Assembly: GCF_036013525.1 (NCBI RefSeq)
Contig: NZ_CP107853.1
Coordinates: 4,340,001 to 4,404,000 of the forward strand
Origin: Nonomuraea sp. NBC_00507
GTDB taxonomy: Bacteria; Actinomycetota; Actinomycetes; Streptosporangiales; Streptosporangiaceae
Direction: 5' to 3'
Length of the DNA: 64,000 bases
How positions within the stretch are numbered: position 1 is the first letter of the stretch; each line of letters starts with the position of its first letter. A program made the translations under genes and the position numbers. The notes under the pieces are model-generated. The model was given only the letters and a program-made list of their open reading frames with translations, did no database searches and was not told the DNA's origin. This document shows, one piece after another, positions 33,333 through 42,503 of this stretch.

Positions 33333-34934
33333 ATGCACAAACGGGTGATCGACGGCCGCTTCGAGCTGGTAGAGCGGCTCGGCGGCGGTGGCATGGGCCT
33401 GGTGTGGCGCGCCTGGGATGTGGCCCTCCACCGCGAGGTGGCACTCAAGGAGGTACGCCCGCCGGACTCCTCCATGGACGAGCAGGACCCGACCCGCGCC
33501 CGCGAGCTGCGGGCCAGGGTGTTGCGCGAGGCCCGTGCCCTCGCCCGCCTCAACCACCCGCACGTGGCCACCATCCACCACATCGTCGACCCCGGCGAGC
33601 AGGGTTACCCGTGGATCGTCATGGAGCTGGTCACCGGCGGCTCGCTCCAGGACCGCCTGCAGCGCGGCCCCCTGACCCCGGCCGAGGCGGCCCGGCTCGG
33701 CCGCGAGGTCTTATCGGCCCTGCGTGCCGCGCACGCCGTCGGCATCCAGCACCGCGACGTCAAGCCCGCCAACGTGCTGCTGCGCGAGGACGGCCGGTCG
33801 GTGCTCACCGACTTCGGCATCGCGGCGGTACGCGAGTCCACGAGCCTGACGGCCACCGGGTCGTTCATCGGCTCGCCCGAGTACATGGCGCCCGAGCGCA
33901 TCAACGGCCACGAAGGCGACCCCGCCTCCGATCTATGGTCGCTCGGCATGTTGCTGTACGTGGCCGTGGAGGGACGCCATCCGCTGCGCCGGAGCACCAC
34001 GCTGGCGACGCTGGCCGCCGTGCTCAACCAGGACGTGCCGCCCCCGGAGCGCGCCGGGCCCCTCGGGCCCGTGCTGTCGGCACTGCTCCGGCGCGAACCC
34101 GCCGCCCGCCCCGACGCCGCGACCCTGGACCGCATGCTGGCCTCGGCCACTGAACCTGGCCCTGGCACGTTCCCACCGGTGCCCCCATCCGGCTACGGCG
34201 GTTATGCGGCGCCCCAGCCGCCCCCGTGGGGTGTGGCATCGCAGGCGCCTCCGTGGGGTCCGGCGCCGATCTCGCAGGTGAAAACCGTGCACTCGCAGCG
34301 CCCCCGCCGCGCCGCCGTCAACGTGGGGATCGCGCTCTCCATCGCGGCGCTCGCCGTGGCCGGCGTGCTGGTGTGGCGGTTCCTCCCGCCCACCACCACG
34401 GTCACCGGCGGCGACCCGACGGCACTCAACGTCACCCCGGCCGCCAGCAGCGACCCCGAGACGCCGGCTGAGACCAAGACCGAGAGCGACGAGCCGGAGA
34501 ACCTGCTGACCACCGCGGGCGTGAAGGCCATGATCGCCAAAGTCAAGAACACCATCGGCGGCAGCAAGGTCGTCAGCATGACGGTCTACCCGACCTATGC
34601 CTTCATCGAGGCGCCGCTCGCGACGGACAAGGAGCTCTACGACAGGTACAGCTACCGCAACGGCGCCGTCACCCGCGTCGGCAACGGCGGCACAGTCGAC
34701 GGCCCTCTGGTGGACCTGGACAAGTACAACTGGAACGTTCTTGCAACGCTCGTCAACAAGGCGAACAAGAACCTGGGCGTTCCCAAGCCCACCTCGCGCT
34801 ACGTGATCGTGGACCCTGACACCACGTCCGAGGCCCCGATTCTGCGCGTCTACGTGTCCGACGACTACAGCCGCGGGGGTTACCTGGTCGCCAACCCTGA
34901 GGGGAAGGTCCTTCGAACGTACCCGCACGAGTGA
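33333..34934 (+). CDS. Transmembrane Ser/Thr protein kinase (Pkn-type)
   Basis: 533 residues. Kinase domain at 9-270: [14 protein letters not shown], catalytic Lys in [27 protein letters not shown] and [11 protein letters not shown], all intact. A Pro/Gly-rich juxtamembrane segment follows, then one membrane helix (about 330-352, [20 protein letters not shown]) and an external domain of about 150 residues with [18 protein letters not shown]. It is a typical actinobacterial sensor kinase. The only partner in sight is the convergent pseudokinase gene, 10 bp away. Confidence 0.93.
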   Translation: MHKRVIDGRFELVERLGGGGMGLVWRAWDVALHREVALKEVRPPDSSMDEQDPTRARELRARVLREARALARLNHPHVATIHHIVDPGEQGYPWIVMELVTGGSLQDRLQRGPLTPAEAARLGREVLSALRAAHAVGIQHRDVKPANVLLREDGRSVLTDFGIAAVRESTSLTATGSFIGSPEYMAPERINGHEGDPASDLWSLGMLLYVAVEGRHPLRRSTTLATLAAVLNQDVPPPERAGPLGPVLSALLRREPAARPDAATLDRMLASATEPGPGTFPPVPPSGYGGYAAPQPPPWGVASQAPPWGPAPISQVKTVHSQRPRRAAVNVGIALSIAALAVAGVLVWRFLPPTTTVTGGDPTALNVTPAASSDPETPAETKTESDEPENLLTTAGVKAMIAKVKNTIGGSKVVSMTVYPTYAFIEAPLATDKELYDRYSYRNGAVTRVGNGGTVDGPLVDLDKYNWNVLATLVNKANKNLGVPKPTSRYVIVDPDTTSEAPILRVYVSDDYSRGGYLVANPEGKVLRTYPHE

Positions 34935-34944
34935 CCGGAGACCG

Positions 34945-37900
34945 TCAGCACACGTCCTGGTAGCCGCTCTCCGGGATCAGGCGCGACCACTCCGCCCTGC
35001 TCAGCGGCCCGCCGGCCCGGGCGCACACCTCCTGCGCCGTCAGCGCGGGGTCGACCGGGCTCTCGCGTACGCTGCCGTCCAGCGCCACGCCGCGCAGCCG
35101 CTTGCCGTCCTGGCTGAAGGCCAGCCCGGCGGCCCACGACGCGACCTGGCCGACCTCGCGCAACGTGTGCACGTCCCACAACGACGTACGGGCGGCGTCG
35201 ACGGCCAGCAGGTCGCCCTCCGGGGAGAAACGCAGCTCGTCCACCGCCGACGTGCCCGTCTCGATCGTGCCCAGCCGGATGCGCCCGCGGACGTCCCAGA
35301 GCAGCACACGGCCGCCGTCCAGCCCGAACGCCAGCGTGCGCCCGTCGGGGGAGTAGGCCAGCGCGGTGGGCACCGGCGCGTCGGCCGTGGCGGCGGCACG
35401 CAGGTCGAGCGGGGTGACCCTGCCCGTAGGCAGATCCAGCAGGTTGGCGCCGGCGGCCAGCGTCGAGCCGTCCGGGCTGAAGGCCAGCGCCAGGTCGCCC
35501 GCGCCCTCGTACACCCTGACCCGTCGCCCCGCACTCACGTCCCACGTCTCCAGGGTCCGGCCGCGTGCGGTGGCCAGCAGGTCGCCCTTGGGGGAGAGCG
35601 CCACGGCCAGCACGTCGCCGCCCGCGTCGATGGACGTCACCAGGTTGCTGCCGGCCACGTTCCACACGGTCACCGGGTCGCCGGCGACGGCCAGCAGGCG
35701 GCCGCCCGCGTCGAAGGCGAGGTCGCCGGCGGCGGTGATCCTGCCGAGCTTCCTGTGCTCCACGGTGTCGGTGAGCTCGATCGCGTTGCCGACCTCCTTG
35801 GCCGCGTACCTGCCGTTGCCGGAGAACGCGGCGGCCGCGTGGTCGTCGGCGGGCGCGGGTAGTCCGGACACGGCGAGCGAGACGACCGAGCCGGTGCCGC
35901 TCAGGTAGCGCAGCGTCTGCCCGTCGGTGGAGAAGGCCAGGCCGGGCTGGGGGTCCTTCAGCGGGTAGGAGCCGGCGAGCCGGCGCTCGGCCACGTTCCA
36001 CACGCGGACCTCGCCGGCGCCGGGCAGGGCGAGCAGGCGGCCGTCCGGGCTGAAGACGGGGACGTCCGCCGAGGTGCCGTGGGGCGCCGCCGCAGTCCCG
36101 GTTACCGCAGCCCCCTGGCGCGCCATGGGCGTGCCGCCGGTCCGCGCGTCCCGGCCGAGGGCGTCGGCCGCCGTCTTCGCCGAGTCCACCAGCGTGACCC
36201 CGTCACGCCCCGCCACGGCCAGCACGCTCCCGTCCGGGCTGAACGCCATGGACGGCGCCGCGGCGTCCGCACCGCGCAGCGGGCTCACCTCGACGGTCGC
36301 CGTCCTGGTCCGGCCCGCGAGCTCCCACAACTCCACCCGCCCGCTCACGCGGGAGACGGCCGCTCTGGTCCCGTCCGCCGACAGCGCCACCTTCCGGTCG
36401 GCGACCTCGAACAACACCCGGCCGCCCCGGTAGACCCTGGTCCGATTGCCCCTGCTGACGGCGTAGACGCCCGCGGCCGGCGGGCGCCCGGTCGCCACGT
36501 CGAACGGCCGGCCGTCCACCCCCTCCGCGAACCGCCCGTCGTCGCTCAGCGCCGCGTTGCCCGGCGGCAGCCCGTACGAGGCCACGCGCTGCCCGGTCCC
36601 CACGTCCCAGATCGTGACCCCGTCCACGTCCCACTTGACCAGCTCGTCACCGCGCAGCAGGTATCGGGCCCGCGAGTCCGGCGCCGGATCGGTGAACACG
36701 CCGACCTCCGGCTGCACGAGCGAGGCCTGCAACGCCGCCCGTGCCTCGAACACCGGCGACATCCGCCAGGCGGCCACGCTCAGCCGCATCGCAGTGCGCG
36801 GATCCGAGCTCCGCAGCGCCTCGGCCCGCGCCGCCACGGCCCGCGCGTTGGCCTCGATGAGCCGTCCGCGCAGCTCGTTCTGGCCCTGCACGGAGATCAC
36901 CGACATCGACACCGCGACCGCCAGCACCGCGACCAGCGTCGTCAGCACGGGGATCAGCAGCCTCCTGCGCTGCTTGGACAGGGTCACGCTGTCGTTGATG
37001 AAGTCGCGTTCGAGCTGGTTGAGCCGCAGATGGCGGCGCTTGGTCGCGGCCCAGCCGAGCGCCGAGTCCAGCTCTTCGCCGCGCAAGAGGTGACTTCTCC
37101 CGCGGCGCCGCCGCGACCAGTGACCGGCCGCCTCCCTGATGCGCCGGTGCACCAGCATGCTCTCGCGCTCGTCCGCCACCCAGCCGCGCAACCTGGGCCA
37201 CGCCCGGTACAACGCGGCGCTGGCGGGCGCCACGCGGCCGTCGCCGACGGCCACCAGCTTGCCGACGGGGGTCTCGGTCGGCGGGACACGCACGCTGCGC
37301 CGCACCAGGAGCCCGGCGTCCAGGAGCGGCCGGAGCACGTCGCCCTCGTCGTGCGGGCTGTCGCCGTCCAGCAGGCGCAGCAGCAGGCCGGGGACCTCCT
37401 CCTGCTGTCCGGGGGTGAGGGCCAGGTAGGCCTCCTCCGCCACCTCGCCGAGCGCGCGCGGCCCCGCGTGACCCTCGGGGGGACGCAGCTCGGCGGTGCT
37501 CTCGATCCGCAGCTCCGCCGCGACGGGACGGCCGGCCGGGTCCTTGGCCAGCGCGCGCCCGACCAGCTCGCGCAGTGGGTCGGGCAGCGTGCTCAGATCG
37601 GGGTCCACCGTCAGAAGCCGGTGCATGACCCCGCCCAGGCTCTCCCCGCGGAACGGGTCGTGGCCGGTCGCCGCGAACAACACCACCGCTCCCCAGGCGA
37701 ACACGTCGGCCGCCGCCCCCGCCTCCGTGCCGGTCAGCACCTCGGGAGCGAGGTACGTGAACGTGCCGTCCCTTCCATCCATGGCCCCCGCACCCGGCAG
37801 GCCCAGCTCGATCACCTTGGGTCCGTCGTCCGCCAGCAGCACGCTCTCGGGATTGAGCCCGCGATGCGTCAGCCCCGCCTGGTGCAGTGCGCCCACGGCC

Positions 37901-38226
37901 GCGGCCAGCGCGGCGGCCAGCGCGACCAGGTCGTCCTCTTTGTACGGGCCGTGCAGCTCGACCGCCCGCCGCAGGTCCGGACCGTCGACGTATTCGCTCA
38001 CCACATAGGGCACGCCCTCGTCGACCCCGACGGCGACCACGTCGGCCAGATGGGGGCAGCTCACCCGCTCGAACCGGGGCCCGCCGGTATCGCCGCGCGG
38101 CACCGTGACCGCGTATCTGCGGCCCTCGTCGTCGTAGGCGTCGTAGACCACGCCGCGCCCGCCCGCGCCGAGCCGGGCCGCCAGCCAGTAGCTGCCAAGC
38201 CTCTCAGGATCGCCGGGCACCATCAT
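34945..38226 (-). CDS. Pseudokinase - transmembrane - WD40 protein
   Basis: About 1,090 residues. Residues 10-240 form a protein-kinase fold that has lost its catalytic residues: the VAIK Lys is Thr (RYAVTVPRG), HRDLKPxN reads HRGLNPES, and DFG reads ELG. Residues 255-420 are helical and resemble the region before the membrane helix in STAND/WD40 proteins (EVPGLLLRLLDG, LERDFINDSV). One helix (424-446) precedes many WD40 repeats (GRLLALPGAGEVRVWNVA, GDLLATARGRTLETWDV). Likely a membrane-tethered scaffold. Start is ATG 38226 or neighbouring GTG/ATG codons; ribosome site weak. Confidence 0.88.
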   Translation of the reverse strand: MMVPGDPERLGSYWLAARLGAGGRGVVYDAYDDEGRRYAVTVPRGDTGGPRFERVSCPHLADVVAVGVDEGVPYVVSEYVDGPDLRRAVELHGPYKEDDLVALAAALAAAVGALHQAGLTHRGLNPESVLLADDGPKVIELGLPGAGAMDGRDGTFTYLAPEVLTGTEAGAAADVFAWGAVVLFAATGHDPFRGESLGGVMHRLLTVDPDLSTLPDPLRELVGRALAKDPAGRPVAAELRIESTAELRPPEGHAGPRALGEVAEEAYLALTPGQQEEVPGLLLRLLDGDSPHDEGDVLRPLLDAGLLVRRSVRVPPTETPVGKLVAVGDGRVAPASAALYRAWPRLRGWVADERESMLVHRRIREAAGHWSRRRRGRSHLLRGEELDSALGWAATKRRHLRLNQLERDFINDSVTLSKQRRRLLIPVLTTLVAVLAVAVSMSVISVQGQNELRGRLIEANARAVAARAEALRSSDPRTAMRLSVAAWRMSPVFEARAALQASLVQPEVGVFTDPAPDSRARYLLRGDELVKWDVDGVTIWDVGTGQRVASYGLPPGNAALSDDGRFAEGVDGRPFDVATGRPPAAGVYAVSRGNRTRVYRGGRVLFEVADRKVALSADGTRAAVSRVSGRVELWELAGRTRTATVEVSPLRGADAAAPSMAFSPDGSVLAVAGRDGVTLVDSAKTAADALGRDARTGGTPMARQGAAVTGTAAAPHGTSADVPVFSPDGRLLALPGAGEVRVWNVAERRLAGSYPLKDPQPGLAFSTDGQTLRYLSGTGSVVSLAVSGLPAPADDHAAAAFSGNGRYAAKEVGNAIELTDTVEHRKLGRITAAGDLAFDAGGRLLAVAGDPVTVWNVAGSNLVTSIDAGGDVLAVALSPKGDLLATARGRTLETWDVSAGRRVRVYEGAGDLALAFSPDGSTLAAGANLLDLPTGRVTPLDLRAAATADAPVPTALAYSPDGRTLAFGLDGGRVLLWDVRGRIRLGTIETGTSAVDELRFSPEGDLLAVDAARTSLWDVHTLREVGQVASWAAGLAFSQDGKRLRGVALDGSVRESPVDPALTAQEVCARAGGPLSRAEWSRLIPESGYQDVC

Positions 38227-38350
38227 CACTGATGCTTAGATGCGTGGCAGGGTTCATTGGTTGTCCGAAATGACGCCACAGGCCCCCCGCGCCTCGAAGG
38301 ACCCAGGCGTCATGATCATTATGCCACCTCCGGGCGTCCCCTCGGTACGG

Positions 38351-38854
38351 TCACCGGTGCACCGGCTTGCCCAGCGCCTGCAGCACCGCGTCCCGCACCT
38401 GCTCAGGACGCAAGACGCCGACGTCGCACACCAGGTCGGCGATCGCACGAAAGAAGGGCGTGCGGCGGGCCCGCATGGCCGCCGGGTCGAAGTCGGGACG
38501 ATGGTCGCCGGATTGCATCCGCTGGGCCAGCACGTCGTCGGAGGCGTCCACCCACACCACGAAAGGATCACGCAACGCCGCCCGCACCCGCGGGTCCTCG
38601 ACCGTGCTGGCCGCCGCCGCGATCACCTTGGGCTCGCCGGCCAGCTCATGGAGCACATGATCGGCCTCGTACCGGTGCAGCGTGTCGGCGCCCTCGCGGC
38701 GGGCGATCTGCGCGGCCGTGCCGCCGTACCGCGACTCGAGGAACGGATCGCTGTCGCTCAACTCCAGCCCCAGCGCCTGCGCGATCAGGCGGCCGTTAGT
38801 GGTCTTGCCGGAGCCCATCAGCCCGATCATCACGACGTGTTTGTTTTTCGACAT
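38351..38854 (-). CDS. Shikimate kinase-like P-loop kinase
   Basis: The 167-residue protein has the P-loop GLMGSGKTT, SDSDPFLESRYGGTAAQIA like AroK and DVVWVD-like beta strands. The conserved substrate-binding Gly-Gly-Gly of shikimate kinase is replaced (KVIAAAASTVEDP), so it is probably a paralogue acting on another small molecule. It reads away from the divergent DUF6458-like gene. Function uncertain. Confidence 0.7.
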   Translation of the reverse strand: MSKNKHVVMIGLMGSGKTTNGRLIAQALGLELSDSDPFLESRYGGTAAQIARREGADTLHRYEADHVLHELAGEPKVIAAAASTVEDPRVRAALRDPFVVWVDASDDVLAQRMQSGDHRPDFDPAAMRARRTPFFRAIADLVCDVGVLRPEQVRDAVLQALGKPVHR

Positions 38855-38892
38855 GTGGATAGAGGTTCCATCGTGTCAAGGAGGTAACCCTG

Positions 38893-39174
38893 ATGACCAT
38901 CGCCGGAAGCATCATCCTCATCATGCTCGGCGCGATCCTCACCTGGGCCGTCGAATTCGACCTCGCCGGCCTCGACATCAACGTCGTGGGGGTCATCCTC
39001 ATGCTCGGCGGACTCGTCGGACTCCTGTTCGGCATATACAGGATCAGCGTCACCCGTAGGGCGGTCGGCCCGATCGACGAGCCGGTGCACCGCCACGACG
39101 TCTACGAGGAGCCTGAGCCCCGCAGGACCACCGTGTACGAGGAACGCCGCCACTACGACGAACCACCGCTGTAG
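38893..39174 (+). CDS. Small two-helix membrane protein (DUF6458-like)
   Basis: 93 residues with two hydrophobic helices (SIILIMLGAILTWAV; VVGVILMLGGLVGLLFGIY) and a charged cytoplasmic tail rich in Arg, Glu and Tyr (YEEPEPRRTTVYEERRHY). Common in actinobacteria, function unknown. Followed 13 bp later by the ChaB-like gene, so they may be co-transcribed. Confidence 0.75.
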   Translation: MTIAGSIILIMLGAILTWAVEFDLAGLDINVVGVILMLGGLVGLLFGIYRISVTRRAVGPIDEPVHRHDVYEEPEPRRTTVYEERRHYDEPPL

Positions 39175-39187
39175 GAGGTGAATCGGC

Positions 39188-39571
39188 ATGCCTGCTGTTG
39201 AAGAACTGCCAACGACCATCAGGCGTTCGCCGAAGAAGGCGCAGACCACGTGGATCAAGGCGCACGACAATGCCGTGGAGCAGTACGGCGAAGGCCGCCG
39301 CGCCCACATGACCGCGTTCGCCGCGCTGAAGCACTCCTTCGAGAAGGTCGGCGACCATTGGGAGCCCAAGTCTAAGAAGGGACCTTCCGACAAGGGAGCG
39401 ACGGACCGATCCGGTCGTACGGCCGAAGGCGTGGACGCCAACGCCAGCAAGGAGCACCTGCAAGACGTGGCCGCCAGGCTCGGCGTGCGCGGCCGGTCCA
39501 AGATGACCAAGCAGGAGCTGGTCGACGCCATCAAGAAGGCCAACCGGCAGGCCACCGCCAAGGCGCGGTGA
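39188..39571 (+). CDS. ChaB-domain protein with Rho-N/SAP-like C-terminus
   Basis: 127 residues. Residues 1-60 match ChaB (LPTTIRRSPKKAQTTWIKAH, DNAVEQYGEGRRAHMTAFAA). After a basic linker, residues 85-120 (SKEHLQDVAARLGVRGRSKM, TKQELVDAIKKA) resemble the short Rho N-terminal/SAP-type nucleic-acid-binding helices. GGAGG at 39175-39179 supports ATG 39188. Probably a nucleic-acid-associated stress protein; role unproven. Confidence 0.8.
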   Translation: MPAVEELPTTIRRSPKKAQTTWIKAHDNAVEQYGEGRRAHMTAFAALKHSFEKVGDHWEPKSKKGPSDKGATDRSGRTAEGVDANASKEHLQDVAARLGVRGRSKMTKQELVDAIKKANRQATAKAR

Positions 39572-39596
39572 CCTTCACCCGGAGAAAGACAACCGG

Positions 39597-41423
39597 TCAC
39601 AACAACCGCTTGACCGCCGCGGCTATGGCGTGGCGGTCAATGCGTGCGTCGGCCAGTTGCTCCTCCGGCGTCGCGGACCCGGGCAGCTCCGTCACCCCCA
39701 GCTTGATCACCCGCGGCCCGAGCTCGCTCACGGCGTCCATGACAGCATCGCCGAGCCCGCCTTCCAGCCGATGATCCTCGACCGTGATCAGGTTGCCCGT
39801 CGTGGTGGCCGCCTCGGTCAGCGCCGCCGCGTCGACCGGCTTGACCGAGTACAGATCGATCACCCCCACCGGGACGCCGGCCCCGGCCAGCTCGTCGGCC
39901 GCCGCCAGTGCCTCGTGCACGGTCACCCCGGCCGCCACGATCGTGGCCCGGTCGCCGGGGGAGTGCCGCAGCACCCGCGACCCGCCGATGGGGAAACGCT
40001 CGCCCGGTTCGTAGATCACGGGCGTGGCGCCGCGCGTGGTCCGCAGGTAGGACACGCCCTCGACGTCCGCCATCTCGGCCACCAGCGCCGCCGCCTGGTT
40101 GGCGTCGCACGGATACAGCACGGTGCTGCCGTACAGGGCACGCAGCATGGCCAGGTCCTCCAGCCCCATCTGCGAAGGACCGTCCTCCCCGATCGCCACG
40201 CCCGCGTGCGAGCCGACCAGCCGGATGGAGGCCCTGCTCACCGCGGCCATCCTGATGAAGTCGTGCGCCCGGGTGAAGAACGCCGCGAACGTGGCCGCGT
40301 ACGGCCTCCACCCCCGCACCTGCAGCCCGACCGCCGCGGCCACCATCTGCTGCTCGGCGATGTACATCTCGAAGAACCGCTCGGGGAAGGCCGCGCCGAA
40401 CGTCTCGGTCTTGGTCGAGTCCGCCACCTCGCCGTCCAGCGCCACGACCTCGCCCCTGGCCGCGCCGACCGCCTTGAGCGCCTCCCCGTACGCCGTGCGC
40501 GTGGCGACCGCGTCGCCCACCTTGTACGCGGGCAGCTCCAGCCGCCCGCCCTCGAACCGGTGCGCCGCGGGCGCCGGGTCGGGCACGCGGACGTCGACCC
40601 GCACGTTCCGCGGCCCGCCCAGCTCCTCGACGGCCTTGCCGGGATCCTTCAGCGCCTTGCCGTGCGCGCCCTCGCGGTTCTCGACCTCCAGCACGCCTTC
40701 GCCCTTGCGGGTCTTGGCCAGGATCACGGTGGGCCGCCGGCGCGTGTTGCAGGCGTCGTTCAGCGCGAAGTCGATCTGCCCGGGATCGTGCCCGTCGATC
40801 TCGATCGTGTGCCACCCGAACGCCCCGAACCTGCGCGCGTACGCCCCGGTGTCCCACCCGTGCCTGGTGGGGCCGCGCTGCCCGAGCCTGTTCACGTCGA
40901 CGATGGCGGTCAGGTTCGCCAGCCCTTCTTCCCCGGCGTGCTCCGCGGCCTCCCAGATCGATCCCTCGGCCAGCTCGCTGTCGCCACAGAGCACCCAGAT
41001 CCGGTACGGCAGCCGTTCCAGCCGACCGGCCATGGCCACCCCGACCCCGACCGGCAGCCCCTGACCGAGTGACCCGGTCGCCACGTCCACCCAGGGCAGG
41101 CGGGGGGTCGGATGGCCTTCCAGCCGGCTCCCGCGCTTCCTGAACGACAGCAACTCCTCGTCATCGATGATCCCCGCCGCCTTATAAAGGGAGTAGAGCA
41201 GGGGAGAGGCGTGCCCCTTGGAGAAGATCAGGTGGTCGTTGGCCGGGTTACCGGGGTTTTCGAAGTCATACCGGAGATGGCAGGAGAACAACACGGCCAT
41301 CAGGTCGGCCGCGGACATGGACGAGGTCGGGTGGCCGGAGCCGGCCGCGGCGGCGGCCCGTACGGAGTCGACGCGTAGTTGCGCGGCCAGCTCGGCCAGG
41401 TATCGAAGATCGCGCTCAGGCAT
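39597..41423 (-). CDS. tkt: Transketolase
   Basis: A thiamine-diphosphate enzyme of about 608 residues with AAAAAGSGHPTSSMSAADLM at the N-terminus, SKGHASPLLYSLY, the ThDP motif GDSELAEGSIWEA...N, and the pyrimidine-domain segments FFEMYIAEQQMV and GSHAGVAIGEDGPSQMGLED. It transfers ketol units in the pentose phosphate pathway. It is nearer the shorter animal-like type than the 690-residue bacterial form and may be a second isozyme. ATG 41423 gives better spacing from GGAGG than ATG 41426. Single gene. Confidence 0.92.
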   Translation of the reverse strand: MPERDLRYLAELAAQLRVDSVRAAAAAGSGHPTSSMSAADLMAVLFSCHLRYDFENPGNPANDHLIFSKGHASPLLYSLYKAAGIIDDEELLSFRKRGSRLEGHPTPRLPWVDVATGSLGQGLPVGVGVAMAGRLERLPYRIWVLCGDSELAEGSIWEAAEHAGEEGLANLTAIVDVNRLGQRGPTRHGWDTGAYARRFGAFGWHTIEIDGHDPGQIDFALNDACNTRRRPTVILAKTRKGEGVLEVENREGAHGKALKDPGKAVEELGGPRNVRVDVRVPDPAPAAHRFEGGRLELPAYKVGDAVATRTAYGEALKAVGAARGEVVALDGEVADSTKTETFGAAFPERFFEMYIAEQQMVAAAVGLQVRGWRPYAATFAAFFTRAHDFIRMAAVSRASIRLVGSHAGVAIGEDGPSQMGLEDLAMLRALYGSTVLYPCDANQAAALVAEMADVEGVSYLRTTRGATPVIYEPGERFPIGGSRVLRHSPGDRATIVAAGVTVHEALAAADELAGAGVPVGVIDLYSVKPVDAAALTEAATTTGNLITVEDHRLEGGLGDAVMDAVSELGPRVIKLGVTELPGSATPEEQLADARIDRHAIAAAVKRLL

Positions 41424-41573
41424 CATGACCTCCTCGAGACGGTTCCTGGCCGCCTACCCCCTCCGGCCCGCTTAACTCGACCCATCCCGCTCCCCGGAAC
41501 ACGCGCCGGACCCGTGGCCCGCACCTGCCCCGTCGTCGCACGCCGGCCGCCCGCTGGTCCGCGTGAAACCGGG

Positions 41574-42191
41574 CTACCGGACCCGTGGCAGGACCTCGCG
41601 CGCGTAGAAGTCGAAGAACGCGTCCTGCTCGTCTGTCGACCTGGCTGACGTACACCTCGCTGAACCCCGCGTCCACGTACTGCCTGATCGCCTGGACGTG
41701 GACCTCGGGGTCCGGGCCGACCGGGCTGCCGTTGACGGTCTCCTCCTCGGTGACCGACTGCGCGAGCTGCTCGAAGTGGCGCGGCAGCGGAAGGAGCTGT
41801 GGGGCCTCGCCCTTGATGCCCTGCGTGGGCCACAGGCGGTGCACGGTCTTCCGCGCGGCCCCCTCATCGGCGGCGTAGCAGGCCTTGAGCCCGCCGAGCG
41901 TCGGCTTGCCCGCGCCGCCGGCCTGGCGGAACGCCTGGACGGACTCGGCGTTCGGGGGCGGTGGAGATGTAGCCGTCGGCGATGCCCCCGCCGAGCCGGA
42001 AGCGGCCGCCGGTCAGTGCCGCCGTGGTGGCCGTGGCCTGCGCGATGACGACAGGGTGGGTGCGGATGAGCGGGCACGTTACTGCGGTGGTGATGGGCAG
42101 CGAAGCCGACGCGTTCGGCGGCCTTGGCCTGCCGTACCAGCTGTTTGGGGCCGTGCTCCTCGCAAGAAAGGAAATAGCCGAATGTCGTCAT
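41574..42191 (-). pseudogene. Decayed LLM-class F420-dependent oxidoreductase
   Basis: ATG 42191 starts MTTFGYFLSCEEHGPKQLVR...AAERVGFAA, the normal N-terminus. The next recognisable piece (VTCPLIRTHPVVIAQA, ALTGGRFRLG) is in another frame with about 60 residues missing, and GGIADGYI follows at once with another large gap. QGIKGEAPQLLPLPRHFEQ and VRQYVDAGFSEVYV-like text continue in that frame, while the true ending (EQDAFFDFYAREVLPR) is in the first frame. At least two internal deletions and two frameshifts: a non-functional remnant. Confidence 0.8.
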
Positions 42192-42261
42192 ACGTTTTTC
42201 CCTGCCCTTTGCGGCGGGGGAAGACATGTTAAGTAGCGGGCCCGCAGGGCAGTTGCAGCCC

Positions 42262-42411
42262 ATGGCTACTTTGCTCTGGATCATCGCGGTCATTCTCGTC
42301 ATCGCCGGGATCTACGTGATTCTGGCGCGGCGCGACCTTCTCTGGGGGATCGTCCTGATCGTCCTTGGTTTCCTGGTCGGGCCCGGCGGGATCAGCATCT
42401 TCAATGTCTAG
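42262..42411 (+). CDS. GPGG-motif small membrane protein, 49 residues
   Basis: From ATG 42262 the protein is two hydrophobic helices (LLWIIAVILVIAGIYVIL; LLWGIVLIVLGFLVG) ending in GPGGISIFNV. Small proteins with a C-terminal GPGG(x)SIF motif recur in actinobacteria with no known function. A good terminator follows. It is a separate unit next to the decayed oxidoreductase. Confidence 0.75.
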   Translation: MATLLWIIAVILVIAGIYVILARRDLLWGIVLIVLGFLVGPGGISIFNV

Positions 42412-42444
42412 GGGCGCCGACGACCCGGTTCCCCCTTATCTCCG

Positions 42445-42477
42445 CCGCTGGACCGATCCCCGAGAACGGTCCAGCGG
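42445..42477. terminator. Terminator between GPGG gene and phosphoesterase gene
   Basis: Perfect 11-bp stem CCGCTGGACCG (42445-42455)/CGGTCCAGCGG (42467-42477), loop ATCCCCGAGAA, followed by TTCTCTTAGTTTT. Lies between two convergent genes and can serve both, stronger rightward. Confidence 0.8.
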
Positions 42478-42503
42478 TTCTCTTAGTTTTGCCGGTGAAC
42501 ATC

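Noticed and set aside
36079..38232. 717-codon open frame opposite the pseudokinase-WD40 gene
   Set aside because: Low-complexity His/Arg/Pro-rich translation with no domains; the minus strand has a clear kinase fold and WD40 repeats.
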